From NCBI GenBank assembly GCA_029573365.1, contig JAKQGD010000025.1, positions 1-16,368 of the forward strand: a stretch of DNA of 16,368 nt, given 5' to 3'. The position numbers and the translations under genes are program-made. Below the pieces are notes generated by a model. That model did not search any database. It was not told where the DNA came from and worked only from the letters and a program-made list of their open reading frames with translations. Source of the stretch: Bacteroidota bacterium. GTDB lineage: Bacteria; Bacteroidota; Bacteroidia; Chitinophagales; Saprospiraceae. Below, piece by piece: positions 11,876 to 16,368 of this stretch; positions within the stretch are counted from its first letter, which is position 1; every line of letters begins with the position of its first letter.

Positions 11876-14368
11876 ATGCCCTCTCCTCCCATAACATCTG
11901 TAGAATCACAACTTAAAAATTATGGCCCCGGCTACGATGCCGTAGTCAATTGGTTTAGAAACCAGGGGTGGAAACCACTTGAGTTCCAACAGGAAGCGTG
12001 GCTTGCTTTCCAGCAGGGCAGGGATGGCGTCATCAATGCCCCCACTGGCAGTGGCAAGACGTACTCTGTCTTTGTGGGTATCCTCATCAGCCACCTCAAT
12101 CATCCCATAGACACCACAACATCTGCACGAAAGAGCCCGAAAGTCATCTGGATCACTCCCATCAGAGCACTCGCCAAAGAAATCATGCTTACCTGCAAAA
12201 GGGCACTGGAAGCACTGGATATACCCTGGAGGGTAGAGGTACGTACAGGGGATACCGTCTCGAGCCAGAGGAAGGAACAACTAGCGTCACCCCCTGAAGT
12301 CCTGATCACAACGCCTGAAAGCCTGCATGTCACCATGGCCACTACGGGGTATTCACAGTTTTACAGCAAAACTGACCTCATCGTCGCAGACGAATGGCAC
12401 GAACTCATAGGATCCAAGCGAGGGGTCCAGACCGAGCTGGCCATAGCCCGCATCAGGGGACTCAATCCCCGGCTCAGGGTATGGGGTATCTCAGCCACCA
12501 TAGGCAATCTGGAGGAGGCCACAGACATCCTGCTATACAATACTGAGGAAGACAGCAGGACCATCATCAAAGCCGGTATAAAAAAAGAGATCACACTTAG
12601 GTCGGTCATCCCTGCAGAAATAGAAAAGTTTCCCTGGGCCGGCCACATGGGCCTCAGGCTTGCCTCACACGTGGTGGATATCATAAGACAAAGCCGCAGC
12701 ACCCTCATTTTTACCAATACAAGGGCCATGTGCGAGATATGGTACCAGCACCTCCTGGAGCTGGACCCGGACCTGTCTGGGCAGATGGCCATGCATCACG
12801 GATCCATAGGCCGCGATCTCCGCGACTGGGTAGAAGATGCTCTGTATGAAGGGCGTATCCGTGCCGTGGTATGTACCTCGAGCCTCGATCTGGGTGTAGA
12901 CTTCAGACCCGTGGAGACCATCGTACAGGTGGGCAGCCCCAAAGGAGTAGCCCGTTTTGTTCAGAGGGCCGGCAGAAGCGGTCACCAGCCGGGGGCAAGC
13001 AGCCGCATATGGTTTGTACCCACCCATGCACTCGAGCTCATAGAAGCAGCAGGCCTGCGTATGGCTGTGGCCAATGGCGACCTAGAAGAGAGAATACCCT
13101 ACATCCGCAGTTTTGACGTCCTAATCCAGTATCTCATGTCGCTGGCTGTATCTGAGGGTTTTAATGCCGAGGAATGTTACAAAGAAGTAACGGGGACCTT
13201 CTCCTACTCCAGCCTCACCCGCGATGAATGGCGAAGAGTGCTTAGTTTTCTGGTCCATGGCAGTGATTCCCTCCATGCCTATGACGAATATAAAAAAGTT
13301 GAAATTTCGCCTTCCGGCAAATACATAGTCAACAACCGCAGGATAGCCGCCCGCCACAGGCTCTCCATAGGTACCATCGTCTCAGAAGTGATGGTGAGTA
13401 TCCGCCTGGTCAAGGGCACCTACCTGGGTCAAATCGAGGAATGGTTTATCTCACAACTCTCGCCGGGTGACATTTTTTGGTTTTCGGGCCGTGCCCTCGA
13501 GCTGGTGCGTGTACGCGAAATGACGGCACAGGTAAGGCTGAGCAATAAAACCTCCGGAAAAATTCCCTCATATCAGGGCGGCCGCATGCCCTTGAGCTCG
13601 CAGATGTCAGAGGTGCTGAGAGAAAAAATTTACTCCTACACAGAAAACAACATTACAGATGTGGAGGTCGAGGTCCTTAGGCCACTTCTGGAAATGCAGA
13701 CAGCCAGCTCTGTGATACCACGCAGAGACGAGTTTTTGGTCGAATATTTCGAGAGCAAAGAAGGTTTCCATCTGGTGATGTACCCCTTTGAAGGCAGAAA
13801 TGTGCACGAAGGTATGGCAGCACTTATTGCCCGAAGGCTTTCTATGGTTAGGCCCATCTCATTTTCTATAGCCATGAACGACCTGGGCTTTGAGTTGCTG
13901 TCTGATCAGGAGATCGATGTCGATTTACTTATAAACCGGGAGTTGTTTACCACTAAAAATCTGGCGTCAGACATCCAGTCGAGCATGAACAATGTGGAGA
14001 TGGCACGTAGACGTTTCCGGGACATATCGAGGATATCAGGGCTTATTTTTACCGGTTTTCCGGGCAAGCAGAAAAAAGAACGACACCTGCAGTCTTCCAG
14101 CCAGTTGTTGTTTGACGTTTTCCGGGAATATGAGCCCGACAACCTTTTGTACCTCCAGACCTATGACGAAGTCATGACTTTCCAGCTCGAGGAGTCACGT
14201 ATGAGAAAGTGCCTGCATAAAATTATGAACAGCCATATCCTCATCTCTCGCCCCGAAAAGCCCACGCCCTTTTCCTTTCCCCTGATAGTGGACAGACTCA
14301 GAGAAAAACTTTCATCCGAAAAGCTCGAAGACAGGATTAGGAAAATGACAGTCGATTTCGATAAGTGA
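11876..14368 (+). CDS. Lhr-like, ligase-associated DEXH-box helicase
   Basis: An 830-residue superfamily 2 DNA helicase. Motifs in order: Q-like region FQQEAW (37-42), Walker A APTGSGKT (55-62), Ia TPIRALAKE (94-102), TPESLH (146-151), DEWH box (172-175), SAT (206-208), HHGSI (307-311), SLDLGVDF (336-343) and QRAGRSGH (363-370). About 460 residues follow, carrying the Lhr-core winged-helix and C-terminal region (for example PGDIFWFSGRALELVRV and FEGRNVHEGMAALIARR). Length and motif variants fit the bacterial 'ligase-associated DNA damage response DEXH box helicase' group, whose genes normally sit with an ATP-dependent ligase, an MBL-fold exonuclease and a phosphoesterase. None of those is in this window, so repair partners would be elsewhere. 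The predicted role is ATP-driven 3'-5' unwinding in DNA repair. Codon use is slightly GC-richer than its neighbours. No promoter fits in the 35 bp after the upstream terminator. Confidence 0.92.
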   Translation: MPSPPITSVESQLKNYGPGYDAVVNWFRNQGWKPLEFQQEAWLAFQQGRDGVINAPTGSGKTYSVFVGILISHLNHPIDTTTSARKSPKVIWITPIRALAKEIMLTCKRALEALDIPWRVEVRTGDTVSSQRKEQLASPPEVLITTPESLHVTMATTGYSQFYSKTDLIVADEWHELIGSKRGVQTELAIARIRGLNPRLRVWGISATIGNLEEATDILLYNTEEDSRTIIKAGIKKEITLRSVIPAEIEKFPWAGHMGLRLASHVVDIIRQSRSTLIFTNTRAMCEIWYQHLLELDPDLSGQMAMHHGSIGRDLRDWVEDALYEGRIRAVVCTSSLDLGVDFRPVETIVQVGSPKGVARFVQRAGRSGHQPGASSRIWFVPTHALELIEAAGLRMAVANGDLEERIPYIRSFDVLIQYLMSLAVSEGFNAEECYKEVTGTFSYSSLTRDEWRRVLSFLVHGSDSLHAYDEYKKVEISPSGKYIVNNRRIAARHRLSIGTIVSEVMVSIRLVKGTYLGQIEEWFISQLSPGDIFWFSGRALELVRVREMTAQVRLSNKTSGKIPSYQGGRMPLSSQMSEVLREKIYSYTENNITDVEVEVLRPLLEMQTASSVIPRRDEFLVEYFESKEGFHLVMYPFEGRNVHEGMAALIARRLSMVRPISFSIAMNDLGFELLSDQEIDVDLLINRELFTTKNLASDIQSSMNNVEMARRRFRDISRISGLIFTGFPGKQKKERHLQSSSQLLFDVFREYEPDNLLYLQTYDEVMTFQLEESRMRKCLHKIMNSHILISRPEKPTPFSFPLIVDRLREKLSSEKLEDRIRKMTVDFDK

Positions 14369-14484
14369 AAATGTTTATGGGTTAAAAATATAGTCTTGTC
14401 TTTTACCTACAACTTTTAACAAGTTTTTACCATACACTTTGCAGCATTGTGAGCTTGTCAGCGTTTAATATATAAATCCTCATC

Positions 14485-14850
14485 ATGCATCCTAAATTTA
14501 TCTTCTTCTTCCTGGCTCTTGTATTGATTTCCTGCGGTAAGGAGGACAAAGGCATCCAGGGAAAATGGAACCTTGTAAACGTGAGCGGTTCTATTGCAGG
14601 AGTAAACATCGACCATCCCAAAGGTGAAATCGTATGGAATTTTGGCGAAAGCCTCGTCATAACCAATAATTACAATGGTAATTTTAACTTTAGTTTCCCA
14701 ACAGGTAAATATGACTATGAAATTAAAGACGATATCAAACTCTTTGTCAATGGAACCCAGTTTGCCACCATCACATCGATGACGGATGATGAACTGGACC
14801 TGGGGCAGCCACAGATTTCAGATGGCGTGTTTTATCATTTTGTCAGGTAA
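14485..14850 (+). CDS. Small lipocalin-like lipoprotein
   Basis: 121 residues. The lipoprotein signal MHPKFIFFFLALVLISC gives lipobox LISC with Cys17. The mature part begins IQGKWNLVNVSGS, the opening strand pattern (G-x-W) of Bacteroidota lipocalin-like lipoproteins, followed by beta strands IVWNFGESLVITNNY, GKYDYEIKDDIKLFVNG and FATITSMTDDELDL, ending FYHFVR. Such proteins are usually small envelope lipoproteins of unknown ligand. The gene stands between the helicase and the DUF5916 gene and is followed immediately by a terminator. The fold call is from pattern, not from a specific family match. Confidence 0.8.
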   Translation: MHPKFIFFFLALVLISCGKEDKGIQGKWNLVNVSGSIAGVNIDHPKGEIVWNFGESLVITNNYNGNFNFSFPTGKYDYEIKDDIKLFVNGTQFATITSMTDDELDLGQPQISDGVFYHFVR

Positions 14851-14851
14851 C

Positions 14852-14884
14852 CTACCATAAACGAGGTTATTGGTAGATTTTTTT
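14852..14884 (+). terminator. Rho-independent terminator of the lipocalin-like gene
   Basis: CTACCA (14852-14857) pairs with TGGTAG (14871-14876). TAA/TTA extends the stem after a single-base bulge, and seven T residues follow (14878-14884). It begins two bases after the stop. Confidence 0.82.
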
Positions 14885-14914
14885 AAGGCTTTGGTCTATA
14901 CAGGCAAATACAGG

Positions 14915-14945
14915 TTGTTAACTGACGGCGATAATTGTACCTTTG
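14915..14945 (+). promoter_or_regulatory. Promoter of the DUF5916 gene
   Basis: TTG at 14915-14917, a 20-nt spacer and TACCTTTG at 14938-14945 form a full Bacteroidota -33/-7 pair. The predicted start is near 14952, about 19 nt before the GTG at 14971, the same geometry as the peroxidase promoter. Confidence 0.68.
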
Positions 14946-14970
14946 GTATCCTGTAAAAACCCTGATTCTT

Positions 14971-16368
14971 GTGAAAACATTCATATTGGCTTTTCTGATG
15001 TTTGTTTCAGGCATTTTTCATGCTCAGAACAGCAACGATACAGACTTTGTCTACCATCTTAAAAAGACTTCAGAAGTTGTCAGGATTGACGGTATTGCTG
15101 ACGAGTCCGGATGGATGCAAGCTGACATCATCAACAATTTTGTACTCAACGCTCCCATAGACAATGCCTCACCTGATCACAGCACCTCTATCAGACTGCT
15201 CTGTGACGATGATAACCTCTATATGCTGGCAGAATGTTATGATGACAAAAACCATGTTATACAGACTCTGAAGAGAGATGGTTTCAGCGGGGACAGTGAC
15301 GAGCTGGCTTTTCTGATCGACCCTGTAGGCAACAAGGCCAACGGCTATGGTTTTGGAGTCAATGCAATGGGAGCACAGACCGAAGTCATCCTTTCTCCGG
15401 ACGAAAATGACGCCTCATGGGACAACCGCTGGTACTCGGCTGTCAAGCGGCTGGACGACAAGTGGATTGTGGAAATGAAAATTCCTCTCAAAAGCATCAG
15501 ATTTAAGGAAGACATCAAAGCCTGGCGTTTTAACATCGGAAGGATAGATCCCGGCAGCAACCAGGTGAGTGTATGGGCACCTGTGCCAAGGCAGTTTGAC
15601 TTTGCCGACATAGGCTATTTCGGCACCCTGTTGTGGCCCGAGGCACCTACTCGCAAAGGCGGAAAAGTTTCCCTCATACCATACATGTCCCTAAGAAATG
15701 ACAACATTGCGGGCAAAAAAGAAACCTACCTGAGGGCCGGTGGTGACGCCAAGTTGGCGTTGACTCCGTCGATGAATCTCGACCTTACTTCATTTTCTGA
15801 CTTTAGCCAGGTGGAGGTAGATGTCCAGGTTACCAACCTGACCAGATTTAACATCTTCTTCCCCGAAAGGAGGCAATTTTTTATCGAAAACAGCGATATT
15901 TTCAACAATTTCGGTCAGGGAGCTGATCAGGTGTTTTATTCGCGTACCATCGGACTTAACCGCTCCGGCCAACCCATTCCCATCCTGTACGGGGCCCGCC
16001 TGACAGGAAATCTGAGCGAAAACCTCAGAGTAGGAGCATTTAATATGCAAACCCATGACGAAAAGTCCTCCACAGGCAACAACTTCAGTGCCTTTGCCTT
16101 CCAGCAAAGAGTGTTCAGCAGATCCAGGATACGTGGCATCGTACTCAACAGGCAGGGATGGTTCGATGGTAGCTTTGATAAATCCGACTACGGACGCAAT
16201 GCCGGTGGAGACTTCCAGTATACGACAAAGGACGGTAAAGTGTCAGCCTCAGCCGGATACCTTCATTCTTTTAAAGGAACGGATTATGACACCAAAAATG
16301 GACAGGTTTATGGGGGCTTCGCATACAATGGCCAAAGGTTCCGTACGACCCTGGATTGGCAGCATGTA
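14971..16368 (+). CDS. DUF5916 / family 9 carbohydrate-binding-like outer-membrane protein, 3' end outside window
   Basis: 466 residues are visible and the frame is open to the edge. The start is GTG at 14971: it opens a signal peptide (reading KTFILAFLMFVSGIFHAQ), and an in-frame TAA at 14932 with no ATG in between excludes an earlier ATG. After the signal comes a CBM9-like beta domain (VVRIDGIADESGWMQADII, then LYMLAECYD, DELAFLIDP, NRWYSAVKRLDDKWIVEMKIPLKSI; about residues 33-200). The segment RFNIFFPERRQFFIEN leading to a beta barrel (about 300 onward) is a hallmark of DUF5916 proteins. These are widespread in Bacteroidota, and their substrate is not established. It probably forms an outer-membrane barrel with a periplasmic or surface binding domain. 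It has its own promoter and is separated from the upstream gene by a terminator. Confidence 0.88.
   Translation, partial: MKTFILAFLMFVSGIFHAQNSNDTDFVYHLKKTSEVVRIDGIADESGWMQADIINNFVLNAPIDNASPDHSTSIRLLCDDDNLYMLAECYDDKNHVIQTLKRDGFSGDSDELAFLIDPVGNKANGYGFGVNAMGAQTEVILSPDENDASWDNRWYSAVKRLDDKWIVEMKIPLKSIRFKEDIKAWRFNIGRIDPGSNQVSVWAPVPRQFDFADIGYFGTLLWPEAPTRKGGKVSLIPYMSLRNDNIAGKKETYLRAGGDAKLALTPSMNLDLTSFSDFSQVEVDVQVTNLTRFNIFFPERRQFFIENSDIFNNFGQGADQVFYSRTIGLNRSGQPIPILYGARLTGNLSENLRVGAFNMQTHDEKSSTGNNFSAFAFQQRVFSRSRIRGIVLNRQGWFDGSFDKSDYGRNAGGDFQYTTKDGKVSASAGYLHSFKGTDYDTKNGQVYGGFAYNGQRFRTTLDWQHV

Noticed and set aside
12361..12792. Minus-strand open frames within the helicase gene
   Set aside because: They are shadows of the helicase coding frame; the plus strand carries contiguous superfamily 2 motifs.
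14440..14484. Promoter of the lipocalin-like gene (TACACTTTG near 14432-14440)
   Set aside because: The gap between TA and TTTG is three bases instead of two and there is no TTG at the right distance upstream.

Overview
The window looks like a chromosomal segment from a member of Bacteroidota, probably the Saprospiria lineage. Evidence seen directly: two secreted proteins with type IX secretion (T9SS) type A C-terminal sorting tails, lipoproteins with Bacteroidota-style signal peptides, a DUF5916-type outer-membrane protein, a mevalonate-pathway gene pair, and three promoters that fit the Bacteroidota pattern TTTG/TTG - about 20 nt - TAnnTTTG. The Saprospiria assignment is inference from the gene combination. 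No tRNA, rRNA, CRISPR array, insertion sequence or phage gene was recognised.

Layout. Positions 1-3093 hold two tandem T9SS cargo genes. Their N-terminal passengers are unrelated, but their 446-bp 3' tails are homologous without indels, and each gene ends in its own terminator. Positions 3094-4005 are a long region with no recognised protein family. It contains a cluster of repeated structured elements (3100-3310), a perfect minus-strand terminator (3332-3369) with no known gene feeding it, and AT-rich DNA with possible small or decayed minus-strand reading frames. Positions 4006-6707 hold two convergent helical-repeat genes: an uncharacterised cytosolic 504-residue protein (+) and an exported TPR protein (-).

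Positions 6868-10544 run on the plus strand. They start with type 2 IPP isomerase (fni) overlapping class II HMG-CoA reductase (mvaA), followed closely by two small exported beta-barrel-like paralogues. Next come a di-heme cytochrome c peroxidase lipoprotein with its own promoter and terminator (10567-11840), an Lhr-like DEXH helicase of the ligase-associated type (11876-14368), a small lipocalin-like lipoprotein (14485-14850) and a DUF5916 protein that runs off the right edge (14971 onwards).

How they fit together. fni and mvaA supply two steps of mevalonate-dependent isoprenoid synthesis and are translationally coupled. Most of the other genes concern the cell envelope: T9SS cargo, lipoproteins and outer-membrane barrels. 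The helicase stands apart from the DNA ligase and exonuclease genes it usually accompanies. The part least explained by known features is 3094-4005, where duplicated stem-loop units with a compensatory base change lie next to a candidate orphan minus-strand transcript.
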